A stretch of 64,000 nucleotides of DNA from Paeniglutamicibacter psychrophenolicus (GCF_017876575.1 NZ_JAGIOE010000001.1:682001-746000); one strand, 5' to 3'. Shown: positions 35,142 to 43,894, counted from the stretch's first letter. Translations and numbers: made by a program. Notes: generated by a model not told the origin, from the letters alone.

Positions 35142-35579
35142 CTAGGCGCGGGCCTCGGCGAACTCCTTGAAGGCCGTCATCATCTTGAGGCTCTGCTTCT
35201 TGAACATGGGGCCGAACAGCAACGCGACGACCCGCATGAAGCCGGTGAACTCAAAGACATTGTGGGCCACCCAGCGCGTGGCGCTCCCGTCGAGGTCATG
35301 GAATTCGTTCCGGCAAACATTGTGCACGCCCTTGGCGTCGTAGGTGCCGTCGAAAGCCTCGGGCAGGTCGCGCCTGGTCACGGTCTCAATCATCTCCATG
35401 GTGCCGCGCCCCTGCCGGTACGTCAGACGCGAGGTCGCGCCGGGCTCCCCGGGCGTGCCGGTGACGCCTTCGAAGGAGATCAGGCCCTTCTGCCACTCCT
35501 TGAGGTTTTCCGGATCATCGAAGAGCTCGATGAAGCGCTGGCGAGGCAGGCTGACGGTGAGTTCCTGGGTGAATTCCAT
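35142..35579 (-). CDS. SRPBCC family protein
   Basis: A 145-residue START/SRPBCC protein: N-terminal strand QELTVSLPRQRFIELFDDPE, then NLKEWQKGLISFEGVTG, and the C-terminal amphipathic helix FKKQSLKMMTAFKEFAEA. It is presumed to bind a hydrophobic ligand, with no catalytic motif recognised. TATGCT six bases upstream of the ATG at 35579 supports a leaderless start. It diverges from the MFS transporter across 75 bases. Confidence 0.8.
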   Translation of the reverse strand: MEFTQELTVSLPRQRFIELFDDPENLKEWQKGLISFEGVTGTPGEPGATSRLTYRQGRGTMEMIETVTRRDLPEAFDGTYDAKGVHNVCRNEFHDLDGSATRWVAHNVFEFTGFMRVVALLFGPMFKKQSLKMMTAFKEFAEARA

Positions 35580-35585
35580 GCCCGA

Positions 35586-35591
35586 AGCATA
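35586..35591 (-). promoter_or_regulatory. Putative -10 element of the SRPBCC gene (leaderless)
   Basis: TATGCT on the minus strand ends six bases before the ATG at 35579. Confidence 0.45.
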
Positions 35592-35642
35592 TCGGTGCAC
35601 ACCACCGGTTCGGTCCCTGTGGTGGAGCCATGCGCCAGACCT

Positions 35643-35648
35643 TACGCT
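35643..35648 (+). promoter_or_regulatory. Putative -10 element of the MFS transporter gene (leaderless)
   Basis: TACGCT ends six bases before the ATG at 35655. Confidence 0.45.
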
Positions 35649-35654
35649 CGAGGT

Positions 35655-37058
35655 ATGTCGAGCCAGCCAAACGCATCCGCCAGCGGGTCCCAGGCGGGCC
35701 TTTTTTCCCCGCAATACCGGTGGGTCACCGCCGGGATGTTCGCGCTGGTCTTCCTGGTGGCGTTCGAGTCCCTGGCCGTCACCACCGTGATGCCGCTGGT
35801 CAGCAAGGAACTGGATGGCGCGTCGCTGTATGCCCTGGCCTTTGCCGCGCCCATGGCCAGCGGGGTGATCGGCATGGTGGCCGCGGGGAGCTACTCCGAC
35901 CGCCACGGGCCCTCCGTCCCGCTGTACGCGTCAGCGGCGCTCTTCGTGCTGGGGCTGCTGGTGTGCGGCGTGGCCCCGGGCATGGAGGTGCTGGTGGCGG
36001 GGCGGCTGGTGCAGGGGCTGGGTGGCGGGGGCATCACAGTGGCCCTGTATGTGGTGGTGGCCCGGGTCTTTGTCCCGCGCCTGCACCCGCAGATCTTTGC
36101 GGCCTTCGCCGCCGCCTGGGTGGTTCCCTCGCTTGTCGGCCCGTTCGCCGCCGGGCTCGTGGCGCAAACCATCGGTTGGCGCTGGGTGTTCCTCGGGGTC
36201 GTGGGCCTGGTGGTTCTGGCGATGGCCGCGGTCATGCCTTCGGTTCACGCGATGGGCGGTGGTGAGACTCCCGCGGCGGACTTCAGCTGGAGGGCGCTGG
36301 GCTGGGCCGGATTGGCGGCCGCAGCCGTGCTTGGCATGAACCTGCTGGCCCGGGTTCCGGCGCTGGGCCTGGTGCTCATGGGCATCGCGGTGCTGGTGGT
36401 GCTGGTTGCGGTGCGGCCGCTGGTGCCTGACCGGACGCTGCTGGCCGGGCGCGGGCTGCCGGCCACGATCCTGGTGCGTGGCCTGGCCGCCGCAGCGTTC
36501 TTCGGCACCGAGGTCTATCTTCCATATCTCTTGATGGACCGCTTCGACCTTTCCCCGGCGGTTGCCGGCCTCTCCCTGACCGGCGGTGCCGTCTGCTGGT
36601 CCGTGGGCTCGGCGATCCAGGGGCGCATGGGGGAGTCGTTGGACAACGCCCGGGCCATGTTCATCGGCTCGGCGCTCGGAGTGGGCGCGATCCTGCTGGT
36701 GCTGGGCACCGCGGCGTTCCACCTGCCGGCGATTGTCGCGATCCTCGCGTGGGCCATGGGCGGCGGAGGCATGGGGCTGGTGTATCCGCGGCAAAACGTG
36801 CACATGATCGCGCTGTCCACCACCGCGAACCAGGGCTTCAACTCCTCGGCGCTGGCCGTATCCGACTCGCTGGGCTCCGCCATGGCATTGGCAGCCGGCG
36901 GGCTGGTCTTCGGGGCCTTCAGCGGCAACGACTCCTTCGTGGCGGTCTTCTTGTTCACCGCCGCCATCGGCGTCGCACTGCTGGTGCTCACCCCACGGGT
37001 GCGCAGCGGCACCGAGGCTTCCCCCCGCCTGGAATCCATCGCTACGCTGGAGCCATGA
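35655..37058 (+). CDS. MFS transporter (drug/multidrug exporter type)
   Basis: A 467-residue major facilitator with about 14 hydrophobic segments. Helix 1 is MFALVFLVAFESLAVTTVMP, with the motif C-like VTTVMPLVSKELDG typical of DHA2-type exporters. Motif A-like GSYSDRHGPSVPL follows helix 2, and VLVAGRLVQGLGGGGITVAL follows helix 4. It probably exports small hydrophobic compounds by proton antiport; the substrate is unknown. The start at 35655 carries a TACGCT hexamer at leaderless spacing. Its stop overlaps the start of a 63-residue helix-hairpin-helix protein. Confidence 0.87.
   Translation: MSSQPNASASGSQAGLFSPQYRWVTAGMFALVFLVAFESLAVTTVMPLVSKELDGASLYALAFAAPMASGVIGMVAAGSYSDRHGPSVPLYASAALFVLGLLVCGVAPGMEVLVAGRLVQGLGGGGITVALYVVVARVFVPRLHPQIFAAFAAAWVVPSLVGPFAAGLVAQTIGWRWVFLGVVGLVVLAMAAVMPSVHAMGGGETPAADFSWRALGWAGLAAAAVLGMNLLARVPALGLVLMGIAVLVVLVAVRPLVPDRTLLAGRGLPATILVRGLAAAAFFGTEVYLPYLLMDRFDLSPAVAGLSLTGGAVCWSVGSAIQGRMGESLDNARAMFIGSALGVGAILLVLGTAAFHLPAIVAILAWAMGGGGMGLVYPRQNVHMIALSTTANQGFNSSALAVSDSLGSAMALAAGGLVFGAFSGNDSFVAVFLFTAAIGVALLVLTPRVRSGTEASPRLESIATLEP
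37043..37048 (+). promoter_or_regulatory. Putative internal -10 element of the helix-hairpin-helix gene
   Basis: TACGCT ends six bases before the ATG at 37055, inside the MFS coding region. It could give the small gene its own leaderless transcript. Confidence 0.35.
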
Positions 37059-37246
37059 GCGCCCACCCGCTGCCGAAGATCTCCGCACCCGCCTCCCGCG
37101 CCCTGGCCGGAGCCGGGATCACGACCCTGGAACAGGCCGCCGCGTACGGCCAGGCAGCGCTGCTCCAACTCCATGGCTTCGGGCCCCAGGGCATCGGGAT
37201 CCTGCGCGAGGCCCTGGCCGGGCTGGGGCTGGAATTGGCGGACTGA
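37055..37246 (+). CDS. Small helix-hairpin-helix protein (63 aa)
   Basis: The 63-residue protein resembles the C-terminal domain of RNA polymerase alpha and other HhH modules: ISAPASRALAGAGITTLEQA followed by LLQLHGFGPQGIGILREALA. Such stand-alone domains bind DNA non-specifically; the function is unknown. The ATG overlaps the stop of the MFS gene (ATGA), so it is translationally coupled, and a TACGCT hexamer lies six bases upstream. It may also have been annotated as a DNA-binding protein in relatives. Confidence 0.75.
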   Translation: MSAHPLPKISAPASRALAGAGITTLEQAAAYGQAALLQLHGFGPQGIGILREALAGLGLELAD

Positions 37247-37259
37247 TCCGCCATGCAGG

Positions 37260-37592
37260 CTATTCCTGCGGCAGGATCCGCAGGTGCTCGCTGGTCGGTT
37301 TCACCAGGTCGGCGTCGAACTCGTGGTGCTTGAGCAGCCAGGCCTTGATGTAGGGGCAGACGGCCACGATCTTGTGCCCCTGGCCAACGGTGTCCTTCAG
37401 TGCCTCGGCGGCCAGCCTGGAGGCCAAGCCCTGGCCGGCGTAGGACTCGTCGACGAGCGTGTGGAAGAAGACCCGATGGATGCCGCCGGTGGTTTCCAGC
37501 TCGCGGTAGTGGGCCGCCCCGATGGTCTTCCCGCCGTCCAGCAGCGCATAGCGCAGGCGTTCCGGGCGGTGTTCGATGCGGATCTCGCTCAT
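37260..37592 (-). CDS. Small GNAT acetyltransferase (YjdJ/Gtn2-like)
   Basis: A 110-residue mini-acetyltransferase of the Gcn5-related type 2 family (PF14542-like). It has RYALLDGGKTIGAAHYRE, FFHTLVDESYAGQGLASRL (the acetyl-CoA loop with Q-G-L-A), and the C-terminal HKIVAVCPYIKAWLLKHHEF, where the Cys-Pro-Tyr is characteristic. The acceptor is unknown. The ribosome site CAAGGAAG lies about ten bases upstream. It follows the RraB-like gene by 28 bases and is likely co-transcribed with it. Confidence 0.88.
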   Translation of the reverse strand: MSEIRIEHRPERLRYALLDGGKTIGAAHYRELETTGGIHRVFFHTLVDESYAGQGLASRLAAEALKDTVGQGHKIVAVCPYIKAWLLKHHEFDADLVKPTSEHLRILPQE

Positions 37593-37620
37593 GCCGTGCT
37601 TCCTTGCGGGTTGGTGGTTT

Positions 37621-38004
37621 TCAGGGGGTACCGAAGAGCCGGCCGAAGAAGCCCTTGGGCTCGCTGCCTTCGGCGTCGATGAACACGGCCCCGAACCCGT
37701 CGTAGGTTCCGCCGTGTTTTTCGGTGATGGCGTACACGCCGCGCAACGCTTGTTCGGCGCTCTCGACGTCCATCGGTTGTTCCCGGTAGACCCGCAACAG
37801 GTACCGGGAGTTGGCGTCCTGGCCGCCGGACCGGTCGACGTCCCAGCCGGAGCGCTCCAGGTGCGCGGCGGCCTCGGTGACCTCCCGCAGCGAGCGGAAG
37901 GAAACGAAATGCTCCATCTCGCGCTTTGCATCGAGCTGGTCGCCCAACGCGGCGCGTTCGGCCAGGGCCCGGCGCAGCTTGGCCAGTTCCTCGATCAATG
38001 ACAT
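37621..38004 (-). CDS. RraB-like protein (ribonuclease E inhibitor family)
   Basis: A 127-residue protein. An N-terminal helix of about 28 residues (LIEELAKLRRALAERAALGD) precedes a domain resembling RraB: HFVSFRSLREVTEAAAHLER, GWDVDRSG, then YLLRVYREQPMDVESAEQAL and GGTYDGFGAVFIDAEG. In E. coli RraB modulates RNase E; in an actinobacterium the partner would be the RNase E/G homologue (inference). The AAAGGAGGG ribosome site is strong. It is placed between the pirin and the small acetyltransferase on the minus strand. Confidence 0.7.
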   Translation of the reverse strand: MSLIEELAKLRRALAERAALGDQLDAKREMEHFVSFRSLREVTEAAAHLERSGWDVDRSGGQDANSRYLLRVYREQPMDVESAEQALRGVYAITEKHGGTYDGFGAVFIDAEGSEPKGFFGRLFGTP

Positions 38005-38082
38005 CCGGGTTTCCCTCCTTTCATTTCTCCTTATGGGGCCGTCGGTGTGAGCCCGCGGCCCGCTGCATTGCGGGGGTTCCGC

Positions 38083-39090
38083 TCAGTCGCGGGGCCGCAG
38101 CCTCACCATGGGCAGAACCGGTGCCGGCAAGGGATCGGGTTCGCCCTCCGGGAAGTCCCCGAAGCGCCTGGAAATAATGTCCCCGGGCTCCGCACCGATC
38201 TCCGCCTGCCACTGCCTGCGGTACTCGACGACTTCCTCGTGGGTGCGGCCCACGAAGTTCCACCACATCAGGATCTGCTCGTTGAGCGGTTCCCCGCCAA
38301 TGAGCAGGGCGCGCACGGGTTGGGCTCCGGCGCTCAGGGTGATTTCCTGGGAGCCGGGCGGCAGATAGGCCAGGTGGTCCACGGGCAGCTCGTCGACCCC
38401 GACGCTCAGGGTCCCGGAGTCCAGCAGCACCCCGTGCTCGTGGTGTGCCTTCACATCCAGCCGGATGGAGGTGCCGGGCTGCAGCAGGATCTCGGCACCC
38501 ACCAGCTCGGTGTGCGTGGCCACCGGGGAATGCGAGTGCAGGTCCGCGCCGCGCGGGTTCAGCACGGTCAGGCCGCCGAGGAACACGCTGACGCTGAAAC
38601 CGTCACCGACCAGCGGCTCGGGCCGGTAGTGCGCGAAGGTCGGTGGCATGTGCCGCGCCGAATCGGGCAGCGCGACCCACAGCTGGGCGCCGTGCAGCAC
38701 CGTGGTGTCGGGGGTTGAGAACTCGGAGTGGCTGATCCCGCGGCCGGCAGTCATCAGGTTCACCTCGCCGGGGCGCACCATGGCGTGGAAACCGGCCGAA
38801 TCGCGGTGCTCGATCTCCCCGGTGAACAGCCAGGACACGGTCTGCAACCCGGTGTGCGGGTGGCGCGGGACCTTAATCCCGCCGGATTCGCCCACCGGGT
38901 CGGGACCGTAGTGGTCAAGGAAGCACCAGGCGCCGATGAGGCTGCGCTGTTTTTGCGGCAGGGTGCGGCGCACATCCATGGCGCGCGGCCCTCCAAGCGG
39001 GACGTTGCGCGGAACCAACAGTTCGATCCCGGCATGGGTCTTGTCTGCCCCGCAAACCATCTCGTCGGGGGCGGCCTCGAGGTTGCTCAT
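38083..39090 (-). CDS. Pirin family protein
   Basis: A 335-residue bicupin. The N-terminal pirin cupin carries the metal-binding HPHTGLQTVSWLFTGEIEH (His-x-His and later His/Glu), with AGRGISHSE. The second cupin is the pirin C-terminal domain (PLNEQILMWWNFVGRTHEEV). Bacterial pirins include quercetinase-like dioxygenases and redox regulators; the role here is unknown. TACGCT six bases before the ATG at 39090 indicates a separate leaderless promoter, so it is probably not part of the rhamnose operon that ends 27 bases upstream. Confidence 0.9.
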   Translation of the reverse strand: MSNLEAAPDEMVCGADKTHAGIELLVPRNVPLGGPRAMDVRRTLPQKQRSLIGAWCFLDHYGPDPVGESGGIKVPRHPHTGLQTVSWLFTGEIEHRDSAGFHAMVRPGEVNLMTAGRGISHSEFSTPDTTVLHGAQLWVALPDSARHMPPTFAHYRPEPLVGDGFSVSVFLGGLTVLNPRGADLHSHSPVATHTELVGAEILLQPGTSIRLDVKAHHEHGVLLDSGTLSVGVDELPVDHLAYLPPGSQEITLSAGAQPVRALLIGGEPLNEQILMWWNFVGRTHEEVVEYRRQWQAEIGAEPGDIISRRFGDFPEGEPDPLPAPVLPMVRLRPRD

Positions 39091-39096
39091 GTCCCC

Positions 39097-39102
39097 AGCG
39101 TA
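39097..39102 (-). promoter_or_regulatory. Putative -10 element of the pirin gene (leaderless)
   Basis: TACGCT on the minus strand ends six bases before the ATG at 39090. Confidence 0.45.
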
Positions 39103-39117
39103 GTGCCGGGGCAGGCT

Positions 39118-40614
39118 TTAGGCATCCCCCGCGCCGCGGTGGCGGGCCGGGGCGGCGGGCAGGTACTCGGTGACGGGCATCGAGCGGGCCACCACGGCGC
39201 GCAGGTCCCCCAGGGTGCCCGGAACCTCGCCGGCGGCCCGGGCCTGGACCAGGACGTTGCCCAGTGCGGTGGCCTCGACCGGGCCGGCGAACACCGGCAG
39301 CCCGGTGGCGTTGGCGGTGAGCTGGCACAGCAACGAATTCTGCGATCCGCCTCCCACCACGTGGATGCGCTCCGGGACGCATCCGGTCAGCTCGGTGGCG
39401 GTGCGCAGGGCGCGTGCGTAGGCCTGGGCCAGGGATTCAAGGATGCAGCGCACCACTGCGGCCGGTTCCGCGCCAGGGTCCAGATGGACCCAGGCACCGT
39501 CCGGGCCCCGCCGGCCGGCGGCGGCACGGATGCGGTCGGCCATGGACCCGGGGGCCAGGAACTCTTGCGAATCCGCATCGATGCGCGCTCCGTTGTCCTC
39601 CCAGGCCGTGGCGGCCTTCAACAGTCCCGGCAGGGAATCGGCCCCCAGCTGCCATTGGCGCAGGGATTCTTGCAGCAGCCACAGCCCCCCGACGTTGCGC
39701 AGGAAGCGGATGGTGGAATCCACGCCGCGCTCATTGGTGAAATTCGCTTCCCGGGCGGCATCGCCAAGCACCGGTGCGTCGAGTTCCAGGCCCACCAGCG
39801 ACCAGGTCCCCGAGGAAATGTAGGCGAAATCGGTGCCGGGTTCCGCCGGGACGGCAAGCACCGCCGAGGCGGTGTCGTGGGATCCCACGGCCACCACGGG
39901 GGTGCCGGGCCCCAGCCCGGTGCCGGCGGCGATCCCCGGCAGCAGCTGGCCGTACACCTGCCCGGGGGCAATCAGCTCGCCAAAGAGCCCGGGGTCCAGG
40001 CCCAGGGCGGCGGCGAGCTGCCCGGAGAACCTGCCGGTGGCGGCATCGAGCAGCCCGGTGGTGCTGGCGTTGGTCTCCTCGGTGCGCATGGCGCCGGTGA
40101 GCAGGTAGGCCAGCAGGTCCGGGACCAACAGCGCGCGCAGGCCGCGCAGCTCGGGCTCGCAGGCCAGCTGGTAGATGGTGTTGAAGGGCAGGAACTGCAG
40201 CCCGTTGATCCGGTACAGCTGTTCGCGGGAAACCAGCCGGTGCACGGACTCGATGACGTTCTCGGTGCGTGGATCGCGGTAGGCGAAGGGGTCCCCGAGC
40301 AGTTCGCCGTCGCGCAGCAGCCCGTAGTCCACCGCCCAGGTGTCGATGCCGATGCTGGCGATCTCCACGCCCAGGTCCCGGGCCCGGGCCGCGGCCAGGC
40401 CAAGCCCGGTGAGCATCTGCGCGTGCAGGAACCCGATGTCCCAGTGCAGCGAGCCGCCTTGTGGCACCACGGCGTTGGGGAAGCGGTGCAGGACCTCTAG
40501 TTCCACGCGCCCGGCGGCCAGCTGCCCGAGGATGACCCGGCCGGAGGAGGCCCCGATGTCGATGGCGATGTAGGCGTGCCGCGCCGGGTTGCCCGCCTTG
40601 CCTGGGTTCTCCAT
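39118..40614 (-). CDS. rhaB: Rhamnulokinase
   Basis: A 498-residue FGGY-family kinase that phosphorylates L-rhamnulose to L-rhamnulose 1-phosphate. The N-terminal phosphate loop is [29 protein letters not shown] (catalytic Asp) and YRDPRTENVIE follow, then INGLQFLPFNTIYQL, VGSHDTASAVLAVP, YISSGTWSLVGLE and the C-terminal HVVGGGSQNSLLCQLTANAT. These are rhamnulokinase-specific. It is the last gene of the leftward rhamnose operon, 5 bases after the bifunctional aldolase/dehydrogenase. Confidence 0.95.
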   Translation of the reverse strand: MENPGKAGNPARHAYIAIDIGASSGRVILGQLAAGRVELEVLHRFPNAVVPQGGSLHWDIGFLHAQMLTGLGLAAARARDLGVEIASIGIDTWAVDYGLLRDGELLGDPFAYRDPRTENVIESVHRLVSREQLYRINGLQFLPFNTIYQLACEPELRGLRALLVPDLLAYLLTGAMRTEETNASTTGLLDAATGRFSGQLAAALGLDPGLFGELIAPGQVYGQLLPGIAAGTGLGPGTPVVAVGSHDTASAVLAVPAEPGTDFAYISSGTWSLVGLELDAPVLGDAAREANFTNERGVDSTIRFLRNVGGLWLLQESLRQWQLGADSLPGLLKAATAWEDNGARIDADSQEFLAPGSMADRIRAAAGRRGPDGAWVHLDPGAEPAAVVRCILESLAQAYARALRTATELTGCVPERIHVVGGGSQNSLLCQLTANATGLPVFAGPVEATALGNVLVQARAAGEVPGTLGDLRAVVARSMPVTEYLPAAPARHRGAGDA

Positions 40615-40619
40615 GGTGC

Positions 40620-42656
40620 TCAGCGCAGGAACGCCGCGGGGACCCCGGCGTCAACCGGGATGTGCAGGCCGGTGGTGTGCGAGAGGTCGGCGGAACACAG
40701 GGCAAAGACCGCGTTGGCCACGTTCTCGGGCAGCACCTCGCGCTTGAGCAGCGTGCGCTGGGCATAGAACTTGCCCAGGTCCTCCTCCGGGACCCCGTAG
40801 ACCGCGGCGCGCTTGGCGCCCCAGCCGCCGGCGAAGATGCCCGAGCCGCGCACCACCCCGTCGGGGTTGATGCCGTTGACCTTCACCCCGTGCTCGCCCA
40901 GTTCCGCCGCCAGCAGCCGCACCTGGTGGGCCTGGTCGGCCTTGGTGGCCGAATAGGCGATGTTGTTGGGTCCGGCGAACACCGAGTTCTTGGAGGAGAT
41001 GTAGATGATGTCCCCGCCCAGCTTCTGCTCGATGAGCACCCTGGCGGCGGCGCGGGAGACCAGGAAGGAGCCCTTGGCCATCACGTCGTGCTGCAGCTCC
41101 CAGTCCTTCACCGTGGTTTCCAGCAGCGACTTGGACAGCGAGAGCCCGGCGTTGTTCACCACCAGGTCCAGCCCGCCGAAGGCCAGCAGTGCGGCCTCGA
41201 CGCCGGCTGCGACCTCGTCCTCGCTGGTGACATCCACGCGCACCCCGATGGCCACGTCGGTGCCGCCGATGGAGGCGGCCACGTCCCGGGCCTTGTCCGC
41301 ATCCAGGTCGGCGATGACGACGCAGGCGCCCTCGGCGGCGAGGCGTTCGGCGATGGCCCGTCCGATGCCCGAGGCGGCCCCGGTGACCAGGGCGATGCGG
41401 GTGGCCAGGGCCTTGGGCTTGGGCATCCGGGTGAGCTTGGCTTCCTCGAGCGCCCAGTATTCGATGCCGAATTTCTCGGATTCGTCGATGGGGGCGTAGC
41501 TGGAGAGGGCTTCGGCCCCGCGCATCACGTTGATGGCGTTGCGGTAGAACTCCCCGGCGACCCGTGCGGTCTGCTTGTTGGCCCCGTAGCTGAACATCCC
41601 CACTCCGGGGACCAGCACGATCGCCGGGTCGGCCCCGCGCATGGCCGGGGAATCGTCGGTGGCGTGCCGCCGGTAGTAGGCGCCGTAGTCGGCGCGGTAG
41701 GCGGCATGCAGTTCGGCCAGCCGCGCGGTGCAGGCCTCGATGCCGGCATCGGCATCGAGGTCCAGGACCAGCGGCTTGATCTTGGTGCGCAGGAAGTGGT
41801 CCGGGCAGCTGGTGCCCAGGGCCGCCAGTTCCTCCAGGCGTGCCGAGCCTAGGAACTCGAGGACCTCCGGTGCATCGCTGAAGTGCCCGACCACTGGCTT
41901 GTCTTCGCTGGCGATGGCGCGGATGGCCGGGGCCAGGGCCGCTGCCTTGGCACGGCGTTGGGCCTCGGGCAGTGCGGCACGCTGTGGCAGCTTGGCCCCG
42001 AAGGGTTCCGGGCGCCCGTGCCCGGCGATGTGGTTTTCGGCGGTGTGGATGATCCACAGCGAGTTGGCCTGTGATTCCTCGCTGGTGTTCCCCCAGGCGG
42101 TGATGCCGTGTCCGCCGAGGATGCACCCGATGGCCTGCGGGTTTTCTTCCTTGAGCCGTGCGATGTCCAGGCCCAGCTGGAAGCCGGGGCGGCGCCACGG
42201 AACCCACACGACCTTCTGCCCGAAGATCTTCCCGGTCAGCTCCCGGCCGTCGGCGGCGGTGGCGATCGCGATGCCCGAATCCGGGTGCAGGTGGTCCACG
42301 TGCGCGGCGTCGATGAGCCCGTGCATGGCGGTGTCGATCGACGGGACTGCCCCGCCGGTGCCGTGCAGGCAGTAGTCGAAGGCCGCGACCATCTCATCCT
42401 CGTGCTCGAGGCCCGGGTAGCTGCCGACCAGCGCCCGCAGGCGGTCCAGGCGCAGGGCCGAGAGCCCCGATTCCCTCAGCGTGCCCAGGTCCCCGCCGGA
42501 GCCCTTGACCCAGAGCAGCTCCACGTCCGTCCCGGTGACCGGGTCGGTGGCGGTGCCCTTGGCGGAGGTGTTGCCTCCTGCGTAGTTGGTGTTGCGCGGA
42601 TCGCTGCCCAGGGCGTTGGACCTGGCGATGAGTGCGGCGACGACGGGGTTGCTCAT
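40620..42656 (-). CDS. rhaEW: Bifunctional rhamnulose-1-phosphate aldolase / lactaldehyde dehydrogenase
   Basis: A 678-residue fusion. The N-terminal class II aldolase domain (about 1-400) has the family segments NYAGGNTSAKG, VKGSGGDLGTL, HLHPDSGIA (metal His) and LGGHGITAWG. The C-terminal SDR domain (about 425-678) has TGAASGIG, NNAGLS, and the catalytic YSATK. It splits L-rhamnulose 1-phosphate into DHAP and L-lactaldehyde and oxidises the aldehyde to L-lactate. This is the arrangement called RhaEW/YuxG in Gram-positives. The start at 42656 follows AGAGAGATCC. Confidence 0.93.
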   Translation of the reverse strand: MSNPVVAALIARSNALGSDPRNTNYAGGNTSAKGTATDPVTGTDVELLWVKGSGGDLGTLRESGLSALRLDRLRALVGSYPGLEHEDEMVAAFDYCLHGTGGAVPSIDTAMHGLIDAAHVDHLHPDSGIAIATAADGRELTGKIFGQKVVWVPWRRPGFQLGLDIARLKEENPQAIGCILGGHGITAWGNTSEESQANSLWIIHTAENHIAGHGRPEPFGAKLPQRAALPEAQRRAKAAALAPAIRAIASEDKPVVGHFSDAPEVLEFLGSARLEELAALGTSCPDHFLRTKIKPLVLDLDADAGIEACTARLAELHAAYRADYGAYYRRHATDDSPAMRGADPAIVLVPGVGMFSYGANKQTARVAGEFYRNAINVMRGAEALSSYAPIDESEKFGIEYWALEEAKLTRMPKPKALATRIALVTGAASGIGRAIAERLAAEGACVVIADLDADKARDVAASIGGTDVAIGVRVDVTSEDEVAAGVEAALLAFGGLDLVVNNAGLSLSKSLLETTVKDWELQHDVMAKGSFLVSRAAARVLIEQKLGGDIIYISSKNSVFAGPNNIAYSATKADQAHQVRLLAAELGEHGVKVNGINPDGVVRGSGIFAGGWGAKRAAVYGVPEEDLGKFYAQRTLLKREVLPENVANAVFALCSADLSHTTGLHIPVDAGVPAAFLR

Positions 42657-42706
42657 GTGGATCTCTCTTGGTTTCTACGAGGGGGTAAGGGGTGGCCGCG
42701 AACGGC

Positions 42707-42717
42707 GGGGGGGGGGG
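42707..42717. repeat. Homopolymer of 11 G
   Basis: Eleven consecutive G residues lie in the 65-base gap between the rhaI stop (42722) and the rhaEW start (42656). On the transcribed strand it is a C tract 50 bases before the rhaEW start. The length is prone to slippage and to sequencing error. Confidence 0.9.
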
Positions 42718-42721
42718 TGGG

Positions 42722-43894
42722 TCAGGCGCCCCAGCTGGACTGGGTTCCGCCCAGGCGTGCGGCGTTGATCTTTTCCTGGTGGCCCGAGTCCCGGTAGGCG
42801 GCCAGCGGCTCCGCGGGCAGCCCGCGCGATTCGCGCCAGGTGGCCAGGGCGGGGCGCACATCGGTGTAGAAGGCATCCATCATGATCGCGTTGGCTCCCA
42901 GCACGTCCCCGGATTCCTGGGCGGCAAGCAGTGCGGTCCGGTCCACCAGCAGGGCGCGGGCCGTCATCTCCTGCACGTTGAGCACGCTGCGGATCTGCCC
43001 GGGGATCTTCTCCTCGATGTTGTGGCACTGGTCGAGCATGAACACGACCCCGGTGGCCGCATCCAGCCCGCCGCCGCGCACCACCTCGTACATGATCCGG
43101 AAGAGCTGGAACGGGTCCGCGGCCCCCACGATCAGGTCGTCGTCGGCGTAGAAGCGGGAATTGAAGTCGAAGGACCCGAGCTTTCCCAGGCGCAGCAGCT
43201 GGGCAACGATGAACTCGATGTTGGTGCCCGGTGCGTGGTGCCCGGTGTCCAGGCAGACGCTGGCCTTGGGCCCCAGCGCCAGGGTCTGGGCGTACGAGGT
43301 GCCCCAGTCCGGGACGTCGGTGTGGTAGAAAGCCGGCTCGAAGAACTTGTACTCCAGCACCAGGCGCTGGTCCGGGCCCAGCTGCGCATAGATGGCGGCC
43401 AGCGAGTCGGCCAACCGGTCCTGCCGGGAGCGGATGTCTCCCTGCCCGGGGTAGTTGGTGCCGTCGGCCAGCCAGATCTTCAGGTCCCGGGAGCCGGTCC
43501 GGTCCATGACCTCGATGCAGCCCAGGTGGTGGTCGATGGCCTTTTGCCGGATCGCGGCGTCGGTGTGGGTCAGCGAGCCGAACTTGTAGGCGTCGTCCTG
43601 GAAGGTGTTGGAGTTGATGGTGCCGAGCCCCACCCCCAGGTCCTCGGCGTAGGTGCGCAGCGCGGAGTAGTCATCCACGGTGTCCCAGGGAATGTGCAGG
43701 GCGACGCGCGGGGCCAGGCCGGTGTGCAGGTGCACCTGGGCGGCGTCGGCGATCTTTTCCTGGACGGTGCGCGGGGTGCCGGGGGTGGAGAACACCTTGA
43801 AGCGGGTGCCGGAGTTCCCGTACGCCCAGGACGGGACCTCGATCTCCTGGGAAGCCAATTGCCCCTGGACCGCCTCGGGAAGCGTGCTGGTCAT
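42722..43894 (-). CDS. rhaI: L-rhamnose isomerase
   Basis: A 390-residue xylose-isomerase-fold enzyme converting L-rhamnose to L-rhamnulose with a divalent metal. It belongs to the RhaI type (Pseudomonas stutzeri-like) rather than E. coli RhaA. Motifs: SWAYGNSGTRFKVF, LHIPWDTVDDY, VLEYKFFEPAFYHTDVPDWG, CLDTGHHAPGTNIEFI (metal ligands) and FDFNSRFYADDDLIVG. Its ATG overlaps the mutarotase stop (ATGA), and ACAGGAGAAAC precedes it. The downstream gap to rhaEW holds an 11-G tract. Confidence 0.95.
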   Translation of the reverse strand: MTSTLPEAVQGQLASQEIEVPSWAYGNSGTRFKVFSTPGTPRTVQEKIADAAQVHLHTGLAPRVALHIPWDTVDDYSALRTYAEDLGVGLGTINSNTFQDDAYKFGSLTHTDAAIRQKAIDHHLGCIEVMDRTGSRDLKIWLADGTNYPGQGDIRSRQDRLADSLAAIYAQLGPDQRLVLEYKFFEPAFYHTDVPDWGTSYAQTLALGPKASVCLDTGHHAPGTNIEFIVAQLLRLGKLGSFDFNSRFYADDDLIVGAADPFQLFRIMYEVVRGGGLDAATGVVFMLDQCHNIEEKIPGQIRSVLNVQEMTARALLVDRTALLAAQESGDVLGANAIMMDAFYTDVRPALATWRESRGLPAEPLAAYRDSGHQEKINAARLGGTQSSWGA

